From contig JAJYLZ010000004.1 of NCBI GenBank assembly GCA_021787395.1, forward strand, positions 54,180 to 118,179: a stretch of DNA of 64,000 bases, read 5' to 3'. A program made the translations under genes and the position numbers. Below, piece by piece: positions 1 to 8,664 of this stretch. This DNA is from Chloroflexota bacterium (GTDB taxonomy: Bacteria; Chloroflexota; Limnocylindria; Limnocylindrales; CSP1-4). Each line of letters opens with the position of its first letter. Positions within the stretch are counted from its first letter, which is position 1. A model generated the notes under the pieces. The model saw only the letters and a program-made list of their open reading frames with translations. It ran no database searches and had not been told where the DNA came from.

Positions 1-2
1 CC

Positions 3-578
3 ACGCCCACCCCCGCACCGACCCAGGAGCCGGCCGTCTCGGCCGCGCCCGCCTCGGCCGCGCCCGCCTCCCAGGCCGCGATGAGCGAGAGCCCGTCGCA
101 GGCGCCGGCCGCGAGCTCGCTGCCCTCCATGCCAGTGATCAGCTTCATGCCCGGCCAGGCCACGGCCCTCGAGAAGACCCTGCCCGACAGCGCGGGCGGC
201 GTGACCTTCACCAAGACCGGCTTCGACGGCTCGATGATCCCCGGCGCCGGGCTGCCGTTCGACACCTCGAAGCTCGACCCCCTGCTGTCCAAGTTCGGCA
301 AGTCCATCGCCGACGTGAAAGTCGCCATCGCGGCGGCCAGCTCGGGCGTGCCGATGATCTACGCGCTCCAGCTGCAGGGCGTGCCCGCCACGCAATTCAT
401 GGCGGATACGGGGATGGACACCAGCGGCATGACGAAGTCCACGATCGGCGGCAAGAGCGTGTGGACCGACGCGGCCACCGGGATGGGCGAGATCATCTAC
501 CCCAAGGACGACACGGTGTACCTGATCCTGGGCGGCACGGACGCCCAGAACCAGGCCATCCTCGCGGCCCTGCCGTAG
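3..578 (+). CDS. C-terminal part of a secreted-type hypothetical protein (5' end outside window)
   Basis: The frame is open from the first bases of the window, so the start lies upstream. The first ~40 visible codons are Pro/Ala/Ser/Thr-rich (repeats of the type SAAPAS), as in a disordered linker after a signal peptide or membrane segment. The following ~140 residues are a compact, low-charge domain ending at TAG. I do not recognise the family. An ATG at 81 is possible as a start, but the same-frame low-complexity sequence before it argues that the protein is longer. Confidence 0.6.
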   Translation, partial: TPTPAPTQEPAVSAAPASAAPASQAAMSESPSQAPAASSLPSMPVISFMPGQATALEKTLPDSAGGVTFTKTGFDGSMIPGAGLPFDTSKLDPLLSKFGKSIADVKVAIAAASSGVPMIYALQLQGVPATQFMADTGMDTSGMTKSTIGGKSVWTDAATGMGEIIYPKDDTVYLILGGTDAQNQAILAALP

Positions 579-649
579 GCGTCGCCGCCCGGCAGCCCTC
601 GCGGACCCGCCGGAGCCCGGCGCCCGCAGGCCGTCCTCCGCATTGACCT

Positions 650-676
650 CCGACCCGGCCGGGCCCCGGCCGGGTC
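650..676 (+). terminator. Strong GC hairpin after the first gene
   Basis: A perfect 12-bp stem (CGACCCGGCCGG with its complement) closes a 3-nt loop about 70 bp after the first stop codon. No T-run follows, so it is either a Rho-independent-like terminator of the kind common in GC-rich genomes or only an mRNA 3' structure. Confidence 0.4.
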
Positions 677-781
677 GCTTGGCGGAACGGGCCGACGCGG
701 CATCCGGCGTACCCTGCCACGGGTGAGCCGCAGGTCGCCATCCCCATCCGCCGCCCCTGCGGCGCGCGAACTGCTGGTCGC

Positions 782-3067
782 ATGACCTTCGATCGACTCG
801 GGCGGTTCGCCGTCCGCCGGCGGTGGTGGATCGTCGCCGCCTGGGCCCTCCTCGTCCTCGCCGCCATCCCCCTCGCGCCCCGCGCCCCGAGCGCGCTGTC
901 GGCCGGCGGGTTCATCCTCAACGACCTCGAGTCCGCCCGGGCGAAGCAGCTGCTGCAGGACCAGCTGGGGGTGGAGCCGTCGGCGTTCGTGCTCGTCTAC
1001 ACCTCGCAGACGATGACCGCGGGCACGCTCCCGTGGATCCAGGCCGTGGACGCCGCCACCCGCGACGTCGCATCAGCCCCGCACGTCACTCGGATCCTGT
1101 CGCACATGGTGGCGCCCAGCCAGGTGTCCGCCGACCGGCACACCGCCTACGACGTCGTGTTCCTGGACCTGTCGCCCGACGACTCGCCCGCCGCCATCCC
1201 CGGGGTCCAGGCGGCGATCCACCCGCAGCCCGGCCTCACGGTGATGATCGGCGGCGGCCCGGCGTTCTACGGCGACGTCCAGTCGGTCACCGAGACCGAC
1301 CTCCGCCGCTCGGAGCTCATCTCGCTGCCGCTGGCGGCGCTGGCGCTGCTGATCGTGTTCGGCTCCGTCATCGCGGCCGCCGTGCCGCTCGTGGTGGGCG
1401 GCACTGCCGTGCTGATCGCGCTGGCCGCCATCTTCGTGTTGGCCTCGCTCACGCCCATGAGCATCTTCGCGCTCAACCTGGCCACCCTGCTGGGCCTGGG
1501 CCTGGGGGTCGACTACTCGCTGCTCATGACCAGCCGGTTCCGCGAGGAGGTCGCGCGCCGCGAGGGCCAGCCCGACCGCGTCGCCGAGGCCGTCCGCGTC
1601 ACGGTGGCCACCGCAGGCCGGGCGGTGTTCTTCTCCGGGCTCACAGTGCTTCTCGGCCTGCTGGGCCTGGTCCTGTTCGAGTTCATGATCCTGCGCTCAG
1701 TGGGGATCGCCGGCGCCATCGTCGTGGGCCTCGCCGTCGCCTCGGCACTCACGCTGCTCCCCGCCGTCCTCGCCATCGTGGGCACGCGCGTGGACGCGCT
1801 CGCGATCCGCAGGGTCAAGGTCCAGCCGGGCGCCGACGGCCCCTGGTCGAGGCTCGCCCGGCGCGTCATGCGCCATCCCGTCGCCGTCTTCGTGCCCACG
1901 CTCGCGATCCTGCTGGTGCTGGGGGTGCCCTTCCTCCACGTCAGCTTCAACGCGCCGGACGCCACCATCCTGCCGGCCAGCGTGCAGTCCCGGGCCGCCT
2001 ACGACGTCCTGGCCAAGAACTTCGGCGAGGGCGAGTTCGCGCCGATCGTGCTGGCCGTGCGGACGCAGGGCGACGCCACGTCCCCGGCCAACCTTGCCGC
2101 CCTCTACAACTACTCGCGTCGCCTGGCGGCCGACCCGCGGATCATCCGGGTGGACAGCCTGGTGGACGTGGACCCGCGGCTCACGCTGGCCCAGTACCAG
2201 CTGCTGTACAACGCGCCCGGCGGCCCGCCGGACCGATACGCGGCGGTGGCCCTGGCCGCCACCACCAAGGGCAGCCTGACGGCGTTCACGATCACCACGC
2301 CCTTCGGGCCGAACGCACCGGAGGGCCGCGCCCTCGTCCACGACCTGCGGAATCCCAACGGTCCGCTCGCGCCGCCAGCCGGCATGACGGTGCTCGTCGG
2401 CGGGGGCGCCGCAGATGTCGAGGACGTGGTGACCCGCGTCTGGACCGACTTCCCCCGCACGGCCGCGTTCATCGTCCTCACCACGTTCCTGGTGCTGTTC
2501 GTCCTCCTGCGCTCGGCGGTGCTGCCGATCAAGGCGCTGGTCATGAACACGCTCTCGATCGTCGCCAGCTTCGGCGCGCTGGTCTGGATCTTCCAGGACG
2601 GCAACCTGTCCGCCATCTTCAACTTCCAGCCACTGGGCTACGTGGAGACCACGCAGCCGGTGATCCTGTTCTGCGTGCTGTTCGGGCTGTCCATGGACTA
2701 CGAGGTGTTCCTGCTGTCGCGCATGAAGGAGGTCTGGGACCGGACCGGCGACAACACCGAGGCCGTGGCGCGCGGCCTCGAGCGCAGCGGCCGGATCGTG
2801 TCCTCGGCCGCGCTGATCGTGGTCGTGGTGGCGGGCTCGTTCGCGTTCGCGGACATCGTGCTGATCAAGGCGCTCGGCCTCGGCGTCGCGATCGCGGTGG
2901 CCCTCGACGCCACGGTGGTCCGGGCGCTGCTCGTGCCGGCCACGATGCGCCTGCTCGGGAAGTGGAACTGGTGGGTGCCGGCGCGGCTCGACCGCGCGCT
3001 GGCCGGCGTGCTGCCGCGCACCGAGGCCGAGGCCGAGGAAGCGTCCGAGGAGACAGGGCGATGGTGA
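782..3067 (+). CDS. MMPL/RND-type membrane transporter
   Basis: A 761-residue inner-membrane exporter of the MMPL family, which move lipids or other hydrophobic substrates using the proton gradient. The architecture is the standard duplicated one: a first membrane helix at residues ~15-32, a periplasmic domain, a helix bundle at ~180-330, then a second copy with helices at ~365-390 and ~560-725. The Asp-Tyr proton-relay pairs expected in TM4 and TM10 are visible as GVDYSLLMTSRF (~residue 243) and SMDYEVFLLSRMKE (~639). Its stop overlaps the start of the following lipoprotein, which suggests coupled expression and perhaps work on the same envelope lipid. Substrate unknown. Confidence 0.9.
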   Translation: MTFDRLGRFAVRRRWWIVAAWALLVLAAIPLAPRAPSALSAGGFILNDLESARAKQLLQDQLGVEPSAFVLVYTSQTMTAGTLPWIQAVDAATRDVASAPHVTRILSHMVAPSQVSADRHTAYDVVFLDLSPDDSPAAIPGVQAAIHPQPGLTVMIGGGPAFYGDVQSVTETDLRRSELISLPLAALALLIVFGSVIAAAVPLVVGGTAVLIALAAIFVLASLTPMSIFALNLATLLGLGLGVDYSLLMTSRFREEVARREGQPDRVAEAVRVTVATAGRAVFFSGLTVLLGLLGLVLFEFMILRSVGIAGAIVVGLAVASALTLLPAVLAIVGTRVDALAIRRVKVQPGADGPWSRLARRVMRHPVAVFVPTLAILLVLGVPFLHVSFNAPDATILPASVQSRAAYDVLAKNFGEGEFAPIVLAVRTQGDATSPANLAALYNYSRRLAADPRIIRVDSLVDVDPRLTLAQYQLLYNAPGGPPDRYAAVALAATTKGSLTAFTITTPFGPNAPEGRALVHDLRNPNGPLAPPAGMTVLVGGGAADVEDVVTRVWTDFPRTAAFIVLTTFLVLFVLLRSAVLPIKALVMNTLSIVASFGALVWIFQDGNLSAIFNFQPLGYVETTQPVILFCVLFGLSMDYEVFLLSRMKEVWDRTGDNTEAVARGLERSGRIVSSAALIVVVVAGSFAFADIVLIKALGLGVAIAVALDATVVRALLVPATMRLLGKWNWWVPARLDRALAGVLPRTEAEAEEASEETGRW

Positions 3068-4233
3068 TCGCCGCGCGCCTGCGCCACCTGGCCGCCCTGC
3101 TCGCGTTCGCGCTGGTGGTCGTCGGCTGCGGCGGGCCCGTGCTCGCCAACCCGCCGGCACCGCATCCGCTGTCGTCGCCCGCGCCGACGGGGACGCCCCC
3201 GCTGCCGGACCCGCAGCCGGTGGTGCTGCCCCGGGACGACGCGCCGCACGACCGCCTGACCGAGTGGTGGTACTACACCGGCCACCTCGTCGACCAGACG
3301 GGCGCCCACTGGGGCTTCGAGTTCGTGGTGTTCCGCGCGGAGCGCGGCAGCTTCCCCGTGTCGTGGGCGTCGCACCTGGCGCTCACCGACGAGGCCGGCC
3401 GCCAGTTCCACTACGCGCAGCGCGCCGAGATCGGCCCGCAGGTGGACGCGGGCACCGCCGGGACCGCCGGCTTCGACCTCGCCATCCGGGGCCTCGACGC
3501 CACCGACCCGGCGACCTTCACGCGGGCGCCCTGGACGATGCAGGGCGCGAACGGCACCGACACGCTCAGGGCCCTCGCGCTGCCGGCAGAGACGCTCGGG
3601 GACAAGGTGGCCGGCTTCGGGCTGGCGCTGTCGCTGGTCGCGACCAAGCCCCCGGCGCTCCACAACGGCGACGGCTACATCGACTTCGGACCGGCCGGCG
3701 GCTCGTACTACTACTCGCGCACCTCGATGGACGCGTCCGGGTCGATCACGGTGGGCGGCCGGACGCTCAAGGTGACCGGCACCGCCTGGTTCGACCACCA
3801 GTGGGGCGACTTCATCTCGGTCGGCGCCGGCGGCTGGGACTGGTTCGCGCTCAACCTGGGTGACGGCACCGACGTGACGCTGTCGATGGTCCGCGCGCCC
3901 GACGGCACCGACCCGCTGGTCTACGGGACGCTGGTGGCGCGGGACGGCTCGATGCGGCGGCTGGGCCCGGGCGACTTCACGGTGGCCGTGACCGGGCACT
4001 GGACGTCGCCCGCCACGGGCATCACGTACCCCGCCGGCTGGGCGGTGTCGATCCCGTCAGCCGAGATCGAGGCGAAGCTCACGCCCACCGTGCCCCAGCA
4101 GGAGCTGGACACGCGGGCCACGACCGGCGTCGTCTACTGGGAGGGCTCCCAGCGGGTCACCGCCAGCGTCGCCGGCCGAGACGTGGGCGGCCAGGCCTAC
4201 GTGGAGCTCACCGGCTACGGCCCCGCCCGGTAG
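3061..4233 (+). CDS. CrtC/AttH lipocalin-like lipoprotein
   Basis: 390 residues. The N-terminus is a lipoprotein signal peptide with the lipobox cysteine at residue 23 (VVVGC), then a Pro-rich linker. From ~residue 55 the motifs RLTEWWYYTGHL, GFEFVVFRAE and a later WFDHQWGDF are typical of the CrtC N-terminal lipocalin/AttH family (carotenoid 1,2-hydratase-like fold). Members hydrate carotenoids or are of unknown enzymatic role, so the reaction here is not assigned. The ATG lies inside the last codons of the MMPL gene (7-bp overlap). The pair may handle a hydrophobic envelope molecule, which is inference from the coupling. Confidence 0.85.
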   Translation: MVIAARLRHLAALLAFALVVVGCGGPVLANPPAPHPLSSPAPTGTPPLPDPQPVVLPRDDAPHDRLTEWWYYTGHLVDQTGAHWGFEFVVFRAERGSFPVSWASHLALTDEAGRQFHYAQRAEIGPQVDAGTAGTAGFDLAIRGLDATDPATFTRAPWTMQGANGTDTLRALALPAETLGDKVAGFGLALSLVATKPPALHNGDGYIDFGPAGGSYYYSRTSMDASGSITVGGRTLKVTGTAWFDHQWGDFISVGAGGWDWFALNLGDGTDVTLSMVRAPDGTDPLVYGTLVARDGSMRRLGPGDFTVAVTGHWTSPATGITYPAGWAVSIPSAEIEAKLTPTVPQQELDTRATTGVVYWEGSQRVTASVAGRDVGGQAYVELTGYGPAR

Positions 4234-4248
4234 CCGCGGTCGGCCGGG

Positions 4249-5118
4249 TCAGGGGGCGGTGCCCGCGGATGTCTCGGGCCCCGCGGAGGCCGGCGCGGCG
4301 GACCCGCCGGCGAGCGCCGTGTCGATCAGCTTGGCCATCGTGTCGGGGCTCTGGTAGCCGGCCACCGCGAACACGCCGTTGATGAAGAACATCGGCGTGC
4401 CGCCGTGCTCGCTGACGATCGGCGTGTACTTGGCGGTGTTGGCGTCCACCTGGGCCAGCACGTCGGCGCTGTCGGTGCAGGAGCTGAAGCCGCTCGTGTC
4501 GAGGCCCGCGGCAGCGGCGATCCTGGCCAGGCGGTCCTTGGTGAACGAGCCGACGTTCTCGCCCAGCTGGTTGGCGTACACCCAGTGCGCGTAGTCCCAG
4601 TACTTGCCCTGCTGCTCGGCGCAGATGGCCCCCGCCGCCGCGAAGCGCGACTCCTGGTCGGCGTTCTGGGCGACCCACACGAAGTCGTGGTGGACGATCA
4701 GGAGCTTCCCCGTGGTGACGTACCGGCTCACGATCGAGGGCTCGGTGTCGAGCGCGTTCTTGGCGCAGTAGGGGCACTGGAAGTCGTCGTACACGTCGAG
4801 GGTCACCGGGGCAGACGTGCTGCCCAGCTCGTTGGCGTGCTGGATCGAGGCGGGATACGCGATCCCCGGGTCCACCAGCGTGCCCGTCACCTGCCCGGAC
4901 AGCTGCGAGTAGGCCGCGAACGCGACGATCAGCAGGCCGACGACGACGGCGCCGATGGTCATCGTCCGGCTGTTGACGAGCGACGACCCGCGCGTCCTGG
5001 GGGTGGCCGTCCTCGCCTTGCGGTCGCCGCCGGCGGCCTCCGAGCGGCCCTGCTGCCGGTCAGCGGCCCGGCGCTGGCTGCGCGGGGCCGGCTTGGTGGG
5101 TTGCTTGCTGCCGCTCAG
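4249..5118 (-). CDS. Membrane-anchored DsbA-like thiol oxidoreductase, probable CTG start
   Basis: Thioredoxin-fold protein of the DsbA/BdbD type: CPYC active site in the context DDFQCPYC, and a cis-Pro-region motif PMFFINGVF near the C-terminus. A single membrane helix (MTIGAVVVGLLIVAFAAY) precedes the domain. The first ATG (4962) would begin right at that helix. The frame stays open upstream to a CTG at 5118 that is preceded by GGAGG with 7-nt spacing, and no ATG, GTG or TTG occurs in between. The CTG start adds 52 basic, polar residues, a normal cytoplasmic tail for this topology, giving 289 residues. Likely role: disulfide formation in exported proteins. Confidence 0.85.
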   Translation of the reverse strand: MSGSKQPTKPAPRSQRRAADRQQGRSEAAGGDRKARTATPRTRGSSLVNSRTMTIGAVVVGLLIVAFAAYSQLSGQVTGTLVDPGIAYPASIQHANELGSTSAPVTLDVYDDFQCPYCAKNALDTEPSIVSRYVTTGKLLIVHHDFVWVAQNADQESRFAAAGAICAEQQGKYWDYAHWVYANQLGENVGSFTKDRLARIAAAAGLDTSGFSSCTDSADVLAQVDANTAKYTPIVSEHGGTPMFFINGVFAVAGYQSPDTMAKLIDTALAGGSAAPASAGPETSAGTAP

Positions 5119-5300
5119 GGGAGGGCCTCCGGTCTGCTGGCTCGGGTCCGATGGCGCGACGCGCGCACCAGCGCGCCCGCGAAAGCCTCGCCGCCCGACG
5201 CTCGCCCGCGATAGGGGCCTTCGGCCCGGATGGCGGGCCGGGGGTCCTGCGGTCGGGCCGACGGCGGGACAAACGGCAGTATCCGGCTGGGCATGCTAGT

Positions 5301-5315
5301 TGATACTGTGTCTCA
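5301..5315. promoter_or_regulatory. Candidate Zur box overlapping the znu promoter
   Basis: TGATACTGTGTCTCA is a 15-bp near-palindrome (TGATAC against TGAGAC, one mismatch per half) with the TGA...TCA outline of Fur-family operators. It ends 1 bp before the znuC ATG. GATACT (5302-5307) is a plausible -10 hexamer, which would place the transcription start at or next to the ATG and make znuC leaderless, consistent with no Shine-Dalgarno there. A zur gene lies in the operon. Binding by Zur is inferred. Confidence 0.5.
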
Positions 5316-5316
5316 T

Positions 5317-6237
5317 ATGGAACCTGACGCGCCTCATCGCCCAGCCGGACAGCCGCGCTCCCGGCCCCTGTCACCGGCCGACGTGCACCAGCACGAGCAC
5401 GACCTGCTGAACCCGGTGCACGCGCACGCGCACGCCGATGTCTGGCTGAGCGACGTCTCCGCGGGGTACGGCCACCGGACCGCGCTCCGGCACGTCTCGG
5501 TGGCGGTGGAGCCCGGCAGTCTGCTCGCGGTCGTGGGGCCGAACGGCGCGGGGAAGTCCACGCTGCTCAAGCTCATGGCCGGGCTCGCGCGTCCCTGGAC
5601 GGGGCGGATCGAGGTGCTCGGCCAGCCGGCGGGCCGCGAGGCGCGGCGCGTCGCGTACGTCCCGCAGGCGGAGCTCGTGGACTGGGCGTTCCCGGTCACG
5701 GTGGAGGACGTCGTCACGATGGGCCGCTTCCCGCGGCTCGGCCCCGTGCGCCGGCCGGGGGCCGACGATCGCCGAGCGGTCCGCGTGGCCCTCGAGCAGG
5801 TGGACATGATCCGCCACCTCCACACCCAGATCGGACGCCTGTCCGGCGGGCAGCGCCGTCGCGTCTTCCTGGCCCGGGCGCTCGCCGCGGAGCCGGACCT
5901 GTTCCTCCTCGACGAGCCGGTGACGGGCATCGACGCGAGGACGCAGGAGCTGCTGATGGACATCCTCGAGGCCCAGGCGGCGCGGGGCAAGACGGTGGTC
6001 GCCACCACGCACGACCTCGCCTGCGCCGCGCAGCGCTTCCAGCAGGTGCTCGCGATCAACCGCACGGTGGTGGCCTACGGGCCGTCCAACCTGGTCCTCG
6101 ACACCGGCGTCCTCGCCCGCGCCTACGGCGGGCACCTGCTCGTCCTCGAGGGCAGCACGGTCGTCCTCGACGACGCGCACCACCACGACGAGGCCGCACC
6201 CGGCGAGCGCCACTTCCACGAAGGGGAGCCGCGCTGA
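5317..6237 (+). CDS. znuC: Zinc ABC transporter, ATP-binding protein
   Basis: 306 residues. ABC ATPase with Walker A GPNGAGKST, signature LSGGQRRR and Walker B LFLLDEP. Both ends are His-rich (HQHEHD and HAHAHAD near residues 25-43; HHHDE and HFHEG at the C-terminus), a common feature of zinc-handling proteins that may bind the metal. The ATG at 5317 is preferred over an upstream GTG/ATG because the promoter-like sequence and operator lie just before it. The stop overlaps the permease start (TGATG). It energises metal import with the permease and binding protein that follow. Confidence 0.9.
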   Translation: MEPDAPHRPAGQPRSRPLSPADVHQHEHDLLNPVHAHAHADVWLSDVSAGYGHRTALRHVSVAVEPGSLLAVVGPNGAGKSTLLKLMAGLARPWTGRIEVLGQPAGREARRVAYVPQAELVDWAFPVTVEDVVTMGRFPRLGPVRRPGADDRRAVRVALEQVDMIRHLHTQIGRLSGGQRRRVFLARALAAEPDLFLLDEPVTGIDARTQELLMDILEAQAARGKTVVATTHDLACAAQRFQQVLAINRTVVAYGPSNLVLDTGVLARAYGGHLLVLEGSTVVLDDAHHHDEAAPGERHFHEGEPR

Positions 6238-7139
6238 TGCATCTCGTCCTCGACCCCCTCCAGTACGGCTACTTCCTGCGCGCCCTCGCCGCGTCCGCCC
6301 TGGTGGGGACCGTCTGCGCGGTGGTGGGCACGTACGTCGTCCTGCGGGGCGTCGCGTTCATCGGTGACGCGATCGCCCACGCCGGCTTCCCCGGGATCGT
6401 GGCCGCCTACCTCCTCGGCCTGCCCCTCTACCTCGGGGCCACGGTCGCCGCGGTCGGCACCGCCCTCGCGATCGGCGTCGTCACCCGGCGGGCGGGCATC
6501 CGCCAGGACACGGCGATCGGGGTGCTGTTCGCGGGCACGTTCGCCCTCGGCGTGTTCCTGTTCAGCACGATCTCCGGCTACGTCGCCGACCTGTTCAGCT
6601 TCCTGTTCGGCCAGGTGCTCGCGATCAGCCCCACCGACCTGCTGGCGCTGTCCGCTCTCGGCCTGGGCGTGATCGCGGTCGTCGCCCTGCTCTGGAAGGA
6701 GCTGCTGTACGCCACGTTCGACCCGCTGGGCGCCGCGGCGTCGGGCATCCAGGTCGACCGGCTGGAGCTGCTGTTCCTCGCCCTGGTGGGGGTGACGATC
6801 GTGGTCAGCCTGCAGGCGGTGGGCATCATCCTGGTCGTGGCGATGCTGGTGACCCCGGCGGCCACCGCCCAGGTGGTCACCGTGCGGTTCACCCGCCTCA
6901 TGCTGTCGGCCGCCCTGTTCGGCGTCGCCAGCGCCGTCGTGGGGCTGTACGCCTCGTACTGGCTCGACGTGGCGAGCGGCGCGACGATCGTGCTCGTCCA
7001 GACGCTCTGGTTCACGGTCACGCTGCTGCTGGGGCCGCGCGGGCTGCTCGCGCGACGGCGCGGCCGGGTGTCGGGCGGCGCCCTGTCCGAGGAGGACGAG
7101 GAGGACGAGGCGACCCTGGCGACGGCGGCGATCGGATGA
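6237..7139 (+). CDS. znuB: Zinc ABC transporter, permease
   Basis: 300 residues of the ABC-3 (ZnuB/TroC) permease family, with about eight hydrophobic helices and the typical HAGFPGIVAAYLLGLP loop region near residue 50. The acidic C-terminus (EEDEEDE) is cytoplasmic. Overlaps znuC by one base and zur by 4 bp, so the operon is translationally coupled. Forms the membrane channel for the metal delivered by the ZnuA-like lipoprotein. Confidence 0.9.
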   Translation: MHLVLDPLQYGYFLRALAASALVGTVCAVVGTYVVLRGVAFIGDAIAHAGFPGIVAAYLLGLPLYLGATVAAVGTALAIGVVTRRAGIRQDTAIGVLFAGTFALGVFLFSTISGYVADLFSFLFGQVLAISPTDLLALSALGLGVIAVVALLWKELLYATFDPLGAAASGIQVDRLELLFLALVGVTIVVSLQAVGIILVVAMLVTPAATAQVVTVRFTRLMLSAALFGVASAVVGLYASYWLDVASGATIVLVQTLWFTVTLLLGPRGLLARRRGRVSGGALSEEDEEDEATLATAAIG

Positions 7140-7588
7140 CGGCGCCGTCCGCGGATGTCCGGACCGACGCGTTCGTCGCGGCGCTCGCCCGGGCCGGTCA
7201 GCGGGTGACCCTGCCGCGACAAGCCGCGGCCCGCCTCGTGGCCGCCCGCATCGGGCACTTCACCGCGGCCCAGCTGATGGAGGACGCCGAGGCGGCCGGT
7301 GAGCCGATCGGCCGCGCGACCGTGTTCCGGGCGCTCGACCTGTTCGCCTCGCTCGGGCTGGTGGAGCGCGTGGACCTGCCCGACGGCAACCACGCCTTCG
7401 TCGTCTGCCGGGCGGTCCACCACCACCATGCCATCTGCACCCGCTGCGGCCGGTCGGTGGACATCAGCGACGCGAGCCTGGGCGAGGCCCTGGCCGCGGT
7501 CGAGCGGCAGACGGGGTTCCGCATGACCGCCCACCGGCTCGAGCTGTTCGGGCTGTGCGCCGAGTGCGCGGCGTCAGGGGTTCGGTGA
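7136..7588 (+). CDS. zur: Fur-family regulator, probable Zur
   Basis: 150 residues. Winged-helix DNA-binding half with the recognition-helix region IGRATVFRALDLFASLGLVERV. The metal-binding half has a His cluster VHHHHAICTRCG and two CxxC pairs (CTRC, CAEC), the structural zinc site of Fur proteins. Its position inside a zinc-type ABC operon, between permease and binding protein, makes zinc the most likely signal and the box before znuC its most likely target, so the operon would be autoregulated. A manganese or iron specificity cannot be excluded from sequence. Confidence 0.85.
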   Translation: MTAPSADVRTDAFVAALARAGQRVTLPRQAAARLVAARIGHFTAAQLMEDAEAAGEPIGRATVFRALDLFASLGLVERVDLPDGNHAFVVCRAVHHHHAICTRCGRSVDISDASLGEALAAVERQTGFRMTAHRLELFGLCAECAASGVR

Positions 7589-8493
7589 GCCGTCCCCGCG
7601 CCGTCGGCGTGGCGCTGCTGCTCGTCGCGGGTGCGCTCGCCGGCTGCTCGGAGCCGGGCGTCGCGCCAGCGCCCGGCCAGATCAGCGTCGTCGCCACCAC
7701 CACCGTGCTCACGGACCTCGTCCACCAGGTGGCGGGCGACCGGGCGCTCGTGACCAGCCTCGTCCCCAAGGGCGGCGACGTCCACACCTTCGACCCGCGC
7801 CCGTCCAGCCTGCGAGCCGTCGCGGCGGCGGCGCTGGTCGTCCGGAACGGGCTCGGCCTCGACGACTGGGTGGCGGGCATCGTCGAGGACACCGGCACGG
7901 GCGCCCCGGTGGTCGCGGCGGCCGAGGACCTTCCGGGCGTGACGTACCTGCCGGGCAGGGGCGGCGAGGGCGCCGTCAACCCGCACGTGTGGATGAACGT
8001 CGCCAACGCCGAGCGGATGGTGGCCAAGATCGCTGGCGCGCTCGCGTCCGTGGACCCGGGCGGGGCTCCGGCCTACGCTGCCCGCGCCGCCGCGTACCGG
8101 GCGCAACTGGCGCAGCTCGACGGCGAGCTGCACACCCGCATGGCCGGCATCCCGGCTGGCGACCGCACGGTGGTCGCGTTCCACGATGCGTTCCCGTACC
8201 TCGCCGCGGCGTACGGCCTCCACATCGACGGGACGATCGTGGCCGCCCCCGGGCAGGACCCGAGCGCGGGGTCGGTCGCCGACCTGATCGCCGCGATCCG
8301 CCGGGACAACGTCAGGGCGGTGTTCGCCGAGGCCCAGTTCAACGACGAGCTGGCGCGCATGATCGCCGACGAGACGGGGGTCGCCGTGGTGTCCGGCCTC
8401 TACGACGACACGCTGGGCGACCCGCCGCTCGACACCTACGAGGCGATCATGCGCTGGGACGTGGACCAGGTGGCTCGCGCCCTCGGCGGCTGA
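7585..8493 (+). CDS. znuA: Zinc-binding lipoprotein of the ABC transporter
   Basis: 302 residues from a GTG that overlaps the zur stop (GTGA), with AGGGG upstream. An in-frame ATG at 7555 would extend into zur and add a basic tail; the GTG fits the signal peptide better. Lipobox LAGC near residue 25. Cluster A-1 binding-protein motifs with candidate ligands: His in GGDVHTFDP, His in NPHVWM, His in AFHDAFPYL and Asp in the LYDDTLGD region. The third ligand position is His, as in ZnuA, not the arrangement of manganese-binding homologues. The long His/Asp-rich loop of E. coli ZnuA is absent. Confidence 0.88.
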   Translation: MSRPRAVGVALLLVAGALAGCSEPGVAPAPGQISVVATTTVLTDLVHQVAGDRALVTSLVPKGGDVHTFDPRPSSLRAVAAAALVVRNGLGLDDWVAGIVEDTGTGAPVVAAAEDLPGVTYLPGRGGEGAVNPHVWMNVANAERMVAKIAGALASVDPGGAPAYAARAAAYRAQLAQLDGELHTRMAGIPAGDRTVVAFHDAFPYLAAAYGLHIDGTIVAAPGQDPSAGSVADLIAAIRRDNVRAVFAEAQFNDELARMIADETGVAVVSGLYDDTLGDPPLDTYEAIMRWDVDQVARALGG

Positions 8494-8503
8494 CCGCCTG
8501 GTA

Positions 8504-8525
8504 CCCGGTCCTGCCCGCGACCGGG
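8504..8525 (+). terminator. Hairpin after the znu operon
   Basis: CCCGGTC, an 8-nt loop and GACCGGG form a 7-bp perfect stem 11 bp after the znuA stop. No T-run follows. Likely marks the 3' end of the zinc-uptake transcript. Confidence 0.35.
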
Positions 8526-8536
8526 ACCAACGTCTC

Positions 8537-8569
8537 GCCCGCCGCTGAAACCTCACCGCGGCGGCGGGC
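8537..8569 (+). other. Second hairpin before the ferric-reductase operon
   Basis: GCCCGCCGC pairs with GCGGCGGGC around a 15-nt loop. It lies between the znu terminator candidate and the leader peptide at 8602, so it may belong to the 5' leader of the next operon. I could not match it to a known riboswitch class. Confidence 0.35.
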
Positions 8570-8601
8570 CTCGGAGCCGTGCCACGCCAAACGGAGGTCC
8601 G

Positions 8602-8664
8602 ATGCCCGTCACCAGCACGCGCCCTGCCTGCCAGCCCCAGCCGTCTCCGATCCTGGCCGGCTGA
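8602..8664 (+). CDS. Possible 20-residue leader peptide coupled to the ferric-reductase gene
   Basis: ATG preceded by ACGGAGG with good spacing (GGAGG at 8593-8597). The 20-codon frame ends in TGA whose last base is the A of the next gene's ATG (TGATG). The downstream gene has no Shine-Dalgarno of its own outside this frame, so it is probably translated by coupling. The peptide is rich in Pro, Thr and Ser with a single Cys and no obvious run of one amino acid. It may be a leader or only a translation enhancer. Confidence 0.45.
   Translation: MPVTSTRPACQPQPSPILAG

Noticed and set aside
4208..4777. Alternative frame over the DsbA-like gene
   Set aside because: Arg/Gly/Pro-rich product in a shadow frame; the DsbA frame has CPYC and family motifs.
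8494..8601. Riboswitch before the ferric-reductase operon
   Set aside because: Two hairpins are present, but I found no consensus core of cobalamin, FMN, c-di-GMP, TPP or metal riboswitches.
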